Shown piece by piece: positions 43,332 to 54,171 of a stretch of 64,000 bases of DNA. Position 1 is the first letter of the stretch; each line of letters opens with the position of its first letter. The DNA is from Syngnathus acus. Its lineage: Eukaryota; Chordata; Actinopteri; Syngnathiformes; Syngnathidae. The notes beneath the pieces are model-generated. The model was not told the origin of the DNA. It made no database searches and saw only the letters and a list, made by a program, of their open reading frames with translations. A program made the translations under genes and the position numbers. The DNA lies in contig NC_051105.1 of the NCBI RefSeq assembly GCF_901709675.1, positions 13,686,604-13,750,603 on the forward strand. Direction: 5' to 3'.

Positions 43332-43804
43332 TGAACTCACACCACTCTTAGAGTCTCAGAGTCATTACTGTGCAATAACATCCTGCTCTCCACACCTTTT
43401 TTTGAATTTGTCTACACTGTTTGTACTATGTGTCCTCTCTGCATCCATTGCAGCCTGGTCATCCTGGATAAGGGACCTTCCCATCTGTGGTCTCTTCTCA
43501 AGGTTTCTCATTTCCCCTAGCTGGAGTTTTGAGTTTTTCCTTGCCCTTTTGGGAGTTTAAGATCAGGGGATGTTTGAGAATATTTGCCATTTTTCACATG
43601 TCCTGAGTGTTGTTAGTCACCTAAATGTTGAACAGAGGGTGTGATTTACCGAAGTCAAATTCCTTGTTTGGCACGCTCAAACATGGCGAATAAAAACTCT
43701 TGAATCTTGAATATGCAATAGATTGTTTGTTGTTGTTCTGACAATTCGATTCATTTACAGGTAGTTATTATTATGGTATAAAATCGGACTGTGATAAATA
43801 AAAT

Positions 43805-44200
43805 TAACGAGGGTGTTTAAATTAGTCTAGTCGGATTATTGTTAGATTCAAATCCGTTTGATTGTCCGTTGGTCACGGGCCCGTCCTGTATGTGTCTCAC
43901 TCGGACAATTGCCGAATTAAATTGCCTTCAAAATTATTTGAAGGATCAGTTCATCCCATTAAATATTTCATTTGTTCAAATATGTACTTCATTTAAGTAA
44001 GACAACGAATGTGTTTAAATTAGACTAGTTGGATTATTGTTAGATTCAAATCCGTTTAATTGTCCGTTGGTCGCGGGCCCGTCCCGTATTTGTCGGGCCG
44101 CGTCTAAGTCTAACTCGGACAATTGAAGCATTAAATTGCCTTCAAAATTATTTGAAGGATAATTCTAATTCGTTTAAAAATTTGATTCGTTTTAAAAGAA
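43805..44200. repeat. Tandem duplication of ~198 bp
   Basis: GTGTTTAAATTAG at 43813 and 44011, followed by TTGTTAGATTCAAATCCGTT and TTGTCCGTTGGTC in both. The second unit has a ~20-bp insertion (GTCGGGCCGCGTCTAAG). Confidence 0.85.
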
Positions 44201-44618
44201 ATATCATTCATTTAAACAATCGAGTTGGTTGAAGCATTTCAACGGTTAGGAGTTTATATATAGTTTTAGAATGAATGATTAATGTATTAAATTTCTTCTC
44301 AAATACTATTATTGTCATACTTCCATTAATTCGATCCTTCATCGAATAAAGACAAGTAGGCTCGCTACTTCGGCAACAAAGTAGAGCAGACCCATATAAA
44401 TAGTTACTTCGACACAACTAGGGCAAGTGTGCGCTAGATTAACAAATCCCTGAGGTCTTAACAAAGACATTTAAAAATATCCGTAACATAACAAAAGCCT
44501 CAAACAATAGAAGGGAGCCATCATTATGGCGCGGTTATTCTGACGACGTGCCTCAAATTTGAGTTACTCAGCACGAGCGTCGTTTGACTTGAGAGGGATT
44601 GGCGTCAGAAAGAGATTA
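44201..44618. other. Unassigned sequence
   Basis: AT-rich with AATAAAG at about 44345. No gene recognised. Confidence 0.3.
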
Positions 44619-46324
44619 CCGTAAATTTCGGACTATAAGCCGCGACTTTTTTCTCAAATTTTGAACCCTGCGGCTTATAGTCCGGTGCGTCTTATATAGG
44701 ATTCTTTCCGTGATTTTTGTGACGACTTGATCACTTTTATACACTCGTAAAAAGGCTGTGGACTGCTGTTGTGCAGCACCGCTTTGCTGGGCGGAGGGAT
44801 ATGACATGGTCACTGGGGAGAAAAGTGGTGTGTTGATCGCATGTCCATCCGCCAGGCAAATAAGGCCGTAAAATTTACACAAAGATGAGACAGAACGAGA
44901 TCAAGACGGACATTACTGAAAGGAAGCTTTTATACACAAACCATCATTATGGGGGGCTTATATATGATTATTTCCGTGATTTTTGTGATGACTTGATCAC
45001 TTTTATACACTCGTAAAAAGGCTGTGGCCCGCTGTTGTGCGGCACCGCTTTGCTGGGCGGAGGGATATATGACATGGTCACTGGGGAGAAAAGTGGTGTG
45101 TTGATCGCATGTCCATCCGCCAGGCAAATAGTGCCGTAAAATTTACACAAAGATGAGACAGAACGAGATCAAGACGGACATTACTGAAAGGAAGCTTTTA
45201 TACACAAACCATCATTATGGGGGGCTTATATATGATTATTTCCGTGATTTTTGTGATGATCACTTTTATACACTCGTAAAAAGGCTGTGGACCGCTGTTG
45301 TGCGGCGCCGCTTTGCTGGGCGGAGGGATTTATGGACACGGTCACTGGGGAGAAAAGTGGTGTGTTGATCGCATGTCCATCCGCCAGGCAAATAGTGCCG
45401 TATAATTCACACAAAGAAGAGACAGAACGAGATCAAGACGGACATTACTGAAAGGAAGCTTTTATACACAAACCGTCATTATGGGGGACAAAAGAAATGC
45501 ATATGATGCCGCTTTTAAGCTAAAGGCAGTCGATGTTGATGACATTGTGTTGCATCACCCTTTTCTTTATTTCGTGGTCCCGTCTACTCTGGAGCTATAC
45601 GTGTCGCTCGCTAGTTTAATGTAATTTAGCGCTTCGTGCATGAATAAAATTAGCATGAACAGACCCTCATCATGGAAAATGCTAGAAGAAATGCATAAAA
45701 CCGACGACGAAAGAGATACTGAGAAAGTGTGTGGCAAAGGATAACTAACGCTATTCCAATCGGAAGACTTCGATGGTTTCAATGCACAGGAGGAAGATGA
45801 AGACGATGAAGCACTTTTTTTTTTTACTTTTACTTGTATGCTTTTTTAATCAGCCCTGTTAGTGCTGTGCTACCGTGTTGCTGCTGTGTTACCGCCGCGT
45901 CTCAGTGACTTTTACCGGTATGTTTTATTTAATCAAACCCTGTTAGTGCTGTGTTACTTCCGTGTTGCTGCGGTATTACTGCCGCGTCACAGGCAGTGTT
46001 TGGAAAGAAATGTTAAGGTATGTTATTAAAACTTTAAAAAAAGCTTTCTGTGTCCAGTCTTTCTTTGTTAATAACTCGCGTGCACACTTCTGTGTTGCTG
46101 CGGTACTACTGCTGCGTCACAGGCAATGTTTAGAAAGACATGTTAAAGTATGTTATTAAAACTTTAAAAAGGCTTTCTGTGTACTGTCTTTCTTTGTAAA
46201 AAAACTCGTGTGCACGTGCGGTTTATAGTCCGGTGCGGCTTATATAAGAAAAAAACTAAAATATCCCCGGATTTTAGCTGGTGCGGTTTATAGTCCGGTG
46301 CGGCTTATAGTCCGGAAATTACGG
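44619..46324 (+). mobile_element. Pogo-like non-autonomous element with ~267-bp tandem units
   Basis: Ends CCGTAAATTTCGGACTATAA and TTATAGTCCGGAAATTACGG; TA before the left end and CA (probably a mutated TA) after the right. Units begin near 44707, 44973 and 45241 (TCCGTGATTTTTGTGA...). An ATG at 45481 opens MGDKRNAYDAAFKLKAVD, the N-terminal helix-turn-helix start of pogo/Jerky-like transposases. At about 45770 FDGFNAQEEDEDDEA resembles the acidic transposase end. The middle of the transposase is deleted. Confidence 0.85.
44707..45480. repeat. ~267-bp tandem array inside the pogo-like element
   Basis: Nearly three units with periods of 266 and 268 bp. Each includes CACTCGTAAAAAGGCTGTGG, TGTTGATCGCATGTCCATCC and GAACGAGATCAAGACGGACA. 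The third unit leads directly into the transposase start codon, so the repeated unit is probably the element's 5' leader or promoter region. Confidence 0.88.
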
Positions 46325-46658
46325 CATATTGATTCTTTTAGAATTAATTTAACTCGGGTGGTCAGAGACGGATGAGTCCCTTCACCCCGGCTTATCGAAC
46401 CCTTTGATGGGAAGCCGGTCACTTTGATAAAAAGTGCAGGTTTGACTATATATATATATATATATACCGTATTTTCCGCCCTAAAAGGCGCACCGGATTA
46501 TAAGGCGCACCTTCAATGAACGGCCCATTTTAAAACTTTGTCCATATATAAGGCGCACCGGATTATAAGGCGCATAAAATAGAAGCTATACTGCAACAAA
46601 CTGAGGTTGACTAGGGTTGCGGTATGCATCCACTAGCCAATAACCAACGAGCCCTCTG

Positions 46659-48229
46659 TAAACAATCGCGTTTCTCAAACGATCTCCTATAAAATGATCG
46701 GAACTGACTAAAGTTCGATCTAACGCATTGGTACTACTTACCTATGTTTCCCTTCCATATCGATCCGTAGATTTACTCGAAACATTAACAGAGCAGCCTA
46801 TTTTCACATGAAATAGCCTGGTACGTATAGCAGCTATCGCCATAGCATTAGCCATCCGCAAAGTCCCACGAGCCTCAGCTCGCAATCTCCCATGAGCCTC
46901 CGCAAAGTGTAAACAATCGCGTTTCTCAAACGATCTCCTATAAAATGATCGGAACTGACTAAAGTTCGATCTAACGCATTGGTACTACTTACCTATGTTT
47001 CCCTTCCATATCGATCCGTAGATTTACGCGAAACATTAACAGAGCAGCCTATTTTGACATGAAATAGCCTGGTACGTATAGCAGCTATCGTCATAGCATT
47101 AGCCATCCGCAAAGTCCCACGAGCCTCAGCTCGCAATCTCCCATGAGCCTCAGCAAAGTGTAAACAATCGCGTTTCTCAAACGATCTCCTATAAAATGAT
47201 CGGAACTGACTAAAGTTCGATCTAACGCATTGGTACTACTTACCTATGTTTCCCTTCCATATCGATCCGTAGATTTACTCGAAACATTAACAGAGCAGCC
47301 TATTTTCACATGAAATAGCCTGGTACGTATAGCAGCTGTCGTTATAGCATTAGCCATCCGCAAAGTCCCACGAGCCTCAGCTCGCAATCTCCCATGAGCC
47401 TCAGCAAAGTGTAAACAATCGCGTTTCTCAAACGATCTCCTATAAAATGATCGGAACTGACTAAAGTTCGATCTAACGCATTGGTACTACTTACCTATGT
47501 TTCCCTTCCATACCGATCCGTAGATTTACTCGAAACATTAACAGAGCAGCCTATTTTCACATGAAATAGCCTGGTACGTATAGCAGCTGTCGTTATAGCA
47601 TTAGCCATCCGCAAAGTCCCACGAGCCTCAGCTCGCAATCTCCCATGAGCCTCAGCAAAGTGTAAACAATCGCGTTTCTCAAACGATCTCCTATAAAATG
47701 ATCGGAACTGACTAAAGTTCGATCTAACGCATTGGTACTACTTACCTATGTTTCCCTTCCATATCGATCCGTAGATTTACTCGAAACATTAACAGAGCAG
47801 CCTATTTTCACATGAAATAGCCTGGTACGTATAGCAGCTATCGTCATAGCATTAGCCATCCGCAAAGTCCCACGAGCCTCAGCTCGCAATCTCCCATGAG
47901 CCTCAGCAAAGTGTAAACAATCGCGTTTCTCAAACGATCTCCTATAAAATGATCGGAACTGACTAAGTTCGATCTAACGCATTGGTACTACTTACCTATG
48001 TTTCCCTTCCATATCGATCCGTAGATTTACTCGAAACATTAACAGAGCAGCCTATTTCACATGAAATAGCCTGGTACGTATAGCAGCTATCGTCATAGCA
48101 TTAGCCATCCGCAAAGTCCCACGAGCCTCAGCTCGCAATCTCCCATGAGCCTCAGCAAAGTGTAAACAATCGCGTTTCTCAAACGATCTCCTATAAAATG
48201 ATCGGAACTGACTAAAGTTCGATCTAACG
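46659..48229. repeat. 251-bp tandem array, six units plus a partial
   Basis: The word GTAAACAATCGCGTTTCTC starts at 46659, 46909, 47160, 47411, 47662, 47913 and 48162: spacings 250, 251, 251, 251, 251, 249. Units look more than 97% alike by eye. Each contains CTCCTATAAAATGATCGG (a TATAAAA word), CCATATCGATCCGTAGATTT and CATTAGCCATCCGCAAAGTC. No open frame is conserved across it. Confidence 0.96.
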
Positions 48230-49554
48230 CAGGGGTGGGCAAACTTTTTGACTCGCGGGCCGAACTGGGTTCTAAATTTGGACCGGAGGGCCGAACCAGG
48301 AGCAGATGGACGTAGTGTTTGTGTGAAGTAATATAAGCGACCTGTAAAGGTCATTGCATAAAAGATTTTGGCCTTTAGTAGGTAGTAAAGCATGGATATT
48401 CAAAACAAGTTTTTTGAAAACAAATGCATTTATTAACAGCATTAAAAAAAAGAAAATAATTCACTAAAAAACTGCTATCAGTGATTCTCATAAAATACGA
48501 CACTGTTATTATGAATAACAGTTCTCCATCACTTCAGTGCCTGCAGGTCAGATTAATGAAAGATGTTTATCTTATGAGATCACATCAAACGGCAAACATT
48601 CTGACCAAATATATCATCTTGAAGAATCGGTGAAAGCATACATCCAAATAAAGTAATCAAAACGGCAACACGGTGAGGGGTATCTGAACATCAGAGCAGA
48701 GTTTTAACTCACAAACACCTGGTAACAGAGGTGAGGAAACGGGAAACATTTCCTTAAAGTAAGCCTTAAGAACTTTACAGGTTAAGATTAGTCGCAAACA
48801 GGTGGTGCATCAATGTCCTTGAGCATCCTGCATTGTTTGAAAATGAGAATGGTCGCTAGTGTTCAATCCCTGCTATGTGTACAAATCATATTCAAAATGC
48901 ATTTTTTTACAACAAACTTGAGAGCTTCCCCTTCATTTTCAGTGGGAACAGTGTTGTTGGTCTCCCTTTTTTGCTAGTGCGTCATAGCCTGGAGTAAAAT
49001 TTGTTGTGGCAATTCTTAGGAGAGATCCGAGGTGTTGGTCCGTTTACCTCGATCTGTGACGGGTTGATGTTGATGTGGCTGAACGTCACGTCGCGTACGT
49101 CGAGCCAAATTGGCCACACTTTTTTAAACACTCGGCACTGTGTCCACCTTGCTTTTCCTTGGGCGACTCATTTTAATAGAAGGATTCCAGGGGAAGGTTT
49201 GTGGGTGGCTTTAGCGTAAAACTGTATCTGAAAGCTCAGCGCGCGAATTACAAGAATGCTGTCGTCACAGCCCACGCTCTAAATTCGGGACTGATACAAA
49301 TAGAGCGCGAGTGCGCCATGTCCGTACTACTGAGTACGTACACGCACTTGTGAGTGTGCACCGAGCTTTCTGACACGGCTTCCGGTAGTAAATGCGCAGG
49401 CGAGCGGTTCCCCATCTACTGGGGAAACGCAGTCATTGCATGCAAAATGACCCAAAAAAATTTTTAATAATACAATTTATTCAGGGTTGGCGGGCCGGAT
49501 TAAACGGTCCCGTGGGCCGGATGTGGCCCGCGGGCCGTAGTTTGCCCACCCCTG
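48230..49554. mobile_element. hAT non-autonomous element inside the 251-bp array
   Basis: 1325 bp, ends CAGGGGTGGGCAAAC and GTTTGCCCACCCCTG. Flanks ATCTAACG (48222-48229) and ATCGAACG (49555-49562) differ at one base. Inverted relative to its near relative at 20378-21676. Confidence 0.92.
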
Positions 49555-49920
49555 ATCGAACGCATTGGTACTGCTTACCTATGTTTCCCTTCCATATCAA
49601 TCCGTAAATTTACTCGAAACATTAACGGAGCAGCCTATTTTGAAGTGAAATAGCCTCGCGGGTACAACAGCTATTCGGTGACGCCCCCTGACTACAGTTA
49701 CCGTAATGTTGGGAAGCGATGCGACCTTGTAATTTACTAGTCGTACTAAAACGTACTGAAACATTTTGGCAGAGCACTGTGTACAACCAGTATGGATCGA
49801 CAAATTCATCAATTGATCCATATATAAGGCGCACTGGACTATAAGGCGCACTGTCGGCTTTTGAGAAAATTTTAGGTTTTTAGGTGCGCCTTTTAGGGCG
49901 GAAAATACGGTATATATATA

Positions 49921-50108
49921 TATATATATATGCCGTCACGGCTGTCAAGGGAATGCTCGCGAGTCGTCGAGACTAACGTTGCTCGCTCCCCGAAATACAT
50001 AAAAAAATATATTTTTCTCAACGGATTTACACAATTCCCGAAAATGATACTTTCGACGGAAAAAAACACAGAAAATCGCGGATCCGCGGAAAATTCTCAT
50101 CCCTGGAT
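49921..50108. repeat. Repeat family ending AAAATTCTCATCCCTG
   Basis: Shares GCTCGCGAGTCG, TTCTCAACGGATTTACAC, GATACTTTCG and GCGGATCCGCGGAAAATTCTC with 27797-28045 and 62780-62955. Probably a hAT-like MITE remnant. Confidence 0.6.
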
Positions 50109-50933
50109 TAATATTGTGTTTGTAGAATATGAATCAAGTAGCAGAATCAAACCATTTTTTTTCAATCTTAGGGGTAAGCAACAGAATCAACCCATTAGAT
50201 GATACCCCAACACCAGAACCTCCGCCCCCACCCTCACCTCTACCCCCCGTGTCGGATGGTTGCCAGTTGTTAAACTGGATTCGATTGAAGTTGGGAAATT
50301 GTGTAAAATATAAATAAAAACAAAATACAACGATTTGAAAATCCTTCTCAACCCATATTCAATTGAATACACTACAAAGACAACATATTTAATGTTCAAA
50401 CTGATCAACTTAATTGTTTTTTGCCAAATAATAACTTAGAATTTCATGGCTACAACACATCCAGTAAAAGTTGGGAAAGGTGGAAAAAACTACTGATAAA
50501 GCTGAGAAAAGCTCATCAAACACCTATTTGGAACATCCCACGTGATCAGGCTAATTGGGAACAGGTGGGTACCATGATTGGTTATAAAAGGAGCCTCCCC
50601 AAACATGCTCAGTCATTCACAAGCAAGGATGGGGCGAGGTTCACCACTTTGTCCACAACTGCGTGAGAAAATAGTTGAACAGTTTAAGAACAACATTTCT
50701 CAAAGCAAAATTGCAAGGAATTTAGGGATTTCAACATCTACGGTCCATAATATCATCAAAAGGTTCAGAGAATCTGGTGAAATCACTACACATAAGCGCC
50801 ATGGCCGGAAACCAAGACTGAATGACCGTGACCTTCGATCCCTCAGACGACACTGCCTTAAAAACCGACATGAGTGTGGAAAGGATAGCACCAAATGGGC
50901 TCAGGAAAACTTCAGAAAACCACTGTCAGTAAA

Positions 50934-51240
50934 GTTAAAGTTAAAGTCCCAATAATTGTCACACACACATCTGGGTGTGGTGAAATTTGTTCTCTGCATT
51001 TATGAAAATCACACGGGGATGGGATTTTTATCCATCCCCTGGGGGAGAGGGGAGCAGTGAGCAGCAGCGGTGCCACGCTCGGGAATCATTTGGTGATCTA
51101 ACCCCCCAATTCCAACCCTTGATGCTGAGTGACAAGCAGGGAGGTAATGGGTCCCACTTTTATAGTGTTTGGTATGGCCCGGCCGGCCCACAACCTTCCA
51201 GTCTCAGGGCGGACACTCTACCACTAGGTCACTGAGCTGG
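50934..51240 (-). mobile_element. tRNA-derived SINE-like insertion, TSD (G)TAAA
   Basis: 307 bp sits exactly between CAGTAAA and TACAGTTCG, which are contiguous in the relative at 26085. TAAA flanks both sides. Read on the minus strand the head is CCAGCTCAGTGACCTAGTGGTAGAGTG, similar to a tRNA A-box region, and the tail is TGGGACTTTAACTTTAAC. The B box is degenerate. Confidence 0.8.
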
Positions 51241-51810
51241 TAAATACAGTTCGTCACTACATCAGTAAGTGCGGGTTAAAACTCTACCATGCAAAGCAAA
51301 AGCCGTTTATGAACAACATCCAGAAACGCCGCCGGGTTCTCTGGGCCCGAGCTCATGTAAAATGGACTGATGCACAATGGAAAAGTGTTTTGTGGCCTGA
51401 TGAGTCCACTTTTCAAATTGTTTTTGAAAACACTGGACGTCGTGTCCTCCGGACCAAAGAGGAAGCGGACCATCCGGACTGTTATCAACGTAAAGTTCAA
51501 AAGCCAGCATCTGTGATGGTATGGGGGTGCATTATGGTATGGGTGACTTACATTTCTGTGAAGGCAACATAAATGCTGAAAAGTACATACAGATTTTGGA
51601 GCAACATATGCTGCCATCCAAGCGGTGTCTTTTTCATGGACGCCGCTGCTTATTTCAGCAAAATAATGCCAAGCCACATTCTGCACGTGTGACAACAGCG
51701 TGGCTTCGAAGTAAAAGAGTCCAGGTTTTCCCCTGGCCCGCTTGCAGTCCAGACCTGTCTCCCATTGAAAATGTGTGGCGCATTATGAAGCGTAAAATAT
51801 AACCGGGAAG

Positions 51811-52370
51811 TCAAAGTCAAAGTCAAAGTCAAAGTCAGCTTTATTGTCAATCCCTTCATACGTCAAGACACACAAAGAAACCGAAATTCCGTTTCCTCCA
51901 TCCCACGGTGACGAGACATACAAGTAGGCGACACAAAACAAAAACAAGTAGGCACAAACCATAAATAATAAATAATAAATAAAATAAAATGAGCGATGAA
52001 TAAAAACAGACCAATAACCCATTGAATATGAGGGGCAAAACCGAGCCAGTGAGCATACAGCAAGAACAGGACGCTACGCTGAAAGGGGGAGCGAGTTCAG
52101 GATCCTAACAGCCTGGAGTACGAAGCTGTTGGAAAGTCTGGTGGTGCGGGAGCGCAGGCTCCTGTACCGCCTCCCAGAGGGCAGAAGTTCAAACAAAGGG
52201 TGAGCGGGGTGACTCACATCACTCACAATCTTGGTCGCCTTGCGGGTGAGATGGGAGGTGTAAATGTCCTTCAAGGAGGGGAGAGAAGCACCAATAGTCT
52301 TACTAGCCGTTTTCACAATGCGCTGCAGGGCCTTCAAGTCTTGGTCAGTGCAGCAGGGAAGACCCCTGGG
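51811..52370 (-). mobile_element. LINE 3' end with ORF2 C-terminus
   Basis: The minus strand encodes LKALQRIVKTASKTIGASLP, then HPLFELLPSGRRYRSLRSRT and VRILNSLPLSA, a CR1/L2/Rex1-type ORF2 end (compare LFELLPSGRRYRARYAK at 25200). The 3' UTR carries CCGTGGGATGGAGG, AATAAAGCTGACTTTGACTT with (ACTTTG)n. 5'-truncated. Confidence 0.85.
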
Positions 52371-52778
52371 ACTGTTGAACAACTGAAGCGGTTCATCAAC
52401 CAACAATGGGAAAGAATTCCACAGGAGAAGCTAAGAGAATTAGTCTCCTCTCTTCCAAAACATTTGCGTATTAAAAGGAAAGGTGATGTAACGAAGTGGT
52501 AAACATGCCCTTTCCCAACTTCTACTGCACGTGTTGAAGCCATGAAATTCTAAGTTAATTATTTGAAAAATAAAATAAAGTTTATGAGTTTGAGCATTAA
52601 ATATGTTGTCTTTGTAGTGTATTCAATTGAATATAGGTTGAAAAGGATTTTCAAATCATTGTATTTTGCTTTTATTTACATTTTACACAGTTTGGTTGAA
52701 GTTGGGAAATTGTGTAAAATGTAAATAAAAACAATTTACATTTTACACAATTTCCCACCTTCAACCGAATCTGGTTTG

Positions 52779-52904
52779 TACTTGTCTGTGCCACAAAAAA
52801 AGTTAGGGACCACAGCTGTGTAGGAACGCGTGATGTTTCCTGTGAAAATGTAGTACCATTAATCTGTTTAACTAGGTTCTTCTCATCCCCTTGAGCTGAC
52901 TGAC
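52779..52904. other. Intron edge, possible hAT end
   Basis: AAAAAAAGTTAGGGACCACAG near 52793 resembles the GGTTGGGGACCACTG terminus of a hAT family (intact form at 62733). The rest is intron next to exon 2. Confidence 0.4.
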
Positions 52905-53017
52905 CTGCATCAGAGGACTCTGCTTTCAGCTCCTTCAGCAGATCTTCAATGGCATAGGGAGCCTGGTCAATAATCGTGCTGAAAATGCTGTTGCAGATGG
53001 CTCGGAAAAGTGTCCAA
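52905..53017 (-). CDS. rrp1: rrp1 exon 2
   Basis: 113 nt between the acceptor TTTGACTGTCCAG and the donor GTCAGT. One base completes Asp from exon 1 (GA plus T), then WTLFRAICNSIFSTIIDQAP, YAIEDLLKELKAESSDA and one base of Gly. It matches the end of the NOP52 domain in human RRP1B (HTLVQTIARGVFEAIVDQSP, recalled) with the IxDQxP motif. The predicted helix-rich composition fits. Confidence 0.9.
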
Positions 53018-53289
53018 CTGGACAGTCAAAGAATGATAAATTAGTGGATGTCAAAAATTACAATGCAAGCGGGAATTTTAACATCAAGGCCGAAATATGC
53101 AGCAACTGTGCAAACACTATATTCATGAATGAACAGTTAACAGTAAACAAGTTAGAGATTTCCGATTTTATTTTTCCAAAGGCAGGTAATTACAAAAGCA
53201 ATGTAAAATTGTTTCAGTCGGTTGTCAGCATTTAGTTGTGCTTCGCTGACTGCATACAGTCCACCCCCCCCCTCCCTGCGCCAGTATTA
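53018..53289. other. Intron 1 sequence, nothing recognised
   Basis: An open plus-strand frame (53044-53235) is not recognisable. Confidence 0.35.
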
Positions 53290-54171
53290 ATCTCTCCAAT
53301 GCAAGAGCACTGATGCTTAAAACAGCAAATAAAAAGTTTGTTTTAAGCTTTTCAAAGTACCGACAGATTGTGTGAAGCAGAAATGCAAATAATGCACAAG
53401 CTCTATGAATTTTTAATTGCTGTATTGACTCCGCTTTATATTTTATGTAGCTATACAGTAATCCCTCGCTACTTTGCGCTTCACCTGTTGCGGCCTTGGT
53501 GCATCGCGGGTTTTTATGAAAACAAATGTGGATATATTCGGTGCATCGCGGCTTTTTGCGACTTTACAGCACACTATTGGCCGGTAGAGACAAAACCAAT
53601 GGGAACATGATCTGTTGATCTGCATCCTTGCTGCTGATTGGCTGAGATATCTCAGCCTCCCGCAATCACGCTACATTAACATCTCTGATTTGCATTTCCT
53701 TTTGTCACGAACGAAACAGGACAATTAAATGCAGCACGGGCTCACACAAAGTTTAAAGGAGACAAGGAGGGCTGGAATGACAGCAGAGCAGGACAACAAG
53801 GCAAGCTGACGAGCCAGTCAGCGAGCTTGCGTCATTGAAGCAGACGGGCATAGCAACCTTTATAAAGCTGCTTAAAAAGTTTTTAAAGATACAATACAGT
53901 GTTTAAAAGTACAATAAATTATAAAATTCTTGTGCGGGTGCCCTCGCGCTGGGGCGCGTTAACTGGCCAGCACGCAAGAGCAAAGAGGAGTCGTGACACG
54001 TTTACGCTTCATAAAACGTTCATCAAAGTCTTGTGTGGATATTGTAACAATATATTTGCCCTTGTTTATTTTATTTATTTGAATAAATAAGAATGTTTCT
54101 GAACGTCAGTTTGACTTTAAAAATCTTTACAAAAGTGAAAAAAGTACAAAAGACCATTAGAATTACAAAAA

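Larger units (their letters stand above)
40556..43705 (+). mobile_element. CR1/L2/Rex1-like LINE, long but internally deleted copy
   Basis: Starts ATGATGGCGCCGCGGATGGC, ends GCACGCTCAAACATGGCGAA, TAAAAACTCTTGAATCTTGAA. It keeps the 5' end, part of the endonuclease, the RT and the 3' UTR (near identical to 25320-25600). Another LINE tail is inserted at 42148-42566. The sequence between PREFSSIV (41199) and the RT linker is missing compared with the endonuclease seen at 15300-15599. Confidence 0.9.
46467..49910. mobile_element. Pogo-like element carrying a 251-bp satellite array
   Basis: Ends CCGTATTTTCCGCCCTAAAA and TTTTAGGGCGGAAAATACGG, perfect inverses, with TA on each side inside a TATA microsatellite. 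AAGGCGCACCGGATTATAAG motifs lie in the left arm. The interior is an array of 251-bp units (46659 to 48229), one hAT element, then a diverged terminal unit (about 49555-49700). Confidence 0.92.
50629..52502 (+). pseudogene. Tc1-like transposase, split by SINE and LINE
   Basis: ATG at 50629 opens MGRGSPLCPQLREKIVEQFK, with helix-turn-helix SKIARNLGISTSTVHNIIKR, then a KRHGRKPRLN motif (GRKPR, the GRPR-like linker). The SINE interrupts after RKPLSV (50933). After it: MNNIQKRRRVLWARAHVKW, WPDESTFQIVF (first Asp), a frameshift near 51530, then FQQNNAKPHSA and SPIENVW (the second Asp appears replaced by Asn in QQNNAKPH; relatives have QQDN). The LINE interrupts after MKRKI (51802). The end TVEQLKRFINQQWERIP...GDVTKW is at 52364-52502. 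Non-functional. Confidence 0.88.
50271..52778 (+). mobile_element. Tc1-like transposon, third copy, hit by a SINE and a LINE
   Basis: Left end near AACTGGATTCGATTGAAGTT and right end CTTCAACCGAATCTGGTTTG before TA. The right terminus also contains an extra inverted copy of the terminal repeat (52690-52735). Without the SINE (307 bp) and LINE (about 560 bp) it is about 1.6 kb. Confidence 0.85.

Noticed and set aside
46659-48229. Possible CRISPR-like or regulatory array
   Set aside because: Units are 251 bp with no spacers and lie inside a eukaryotic transposon; a satellite-type array explains it.
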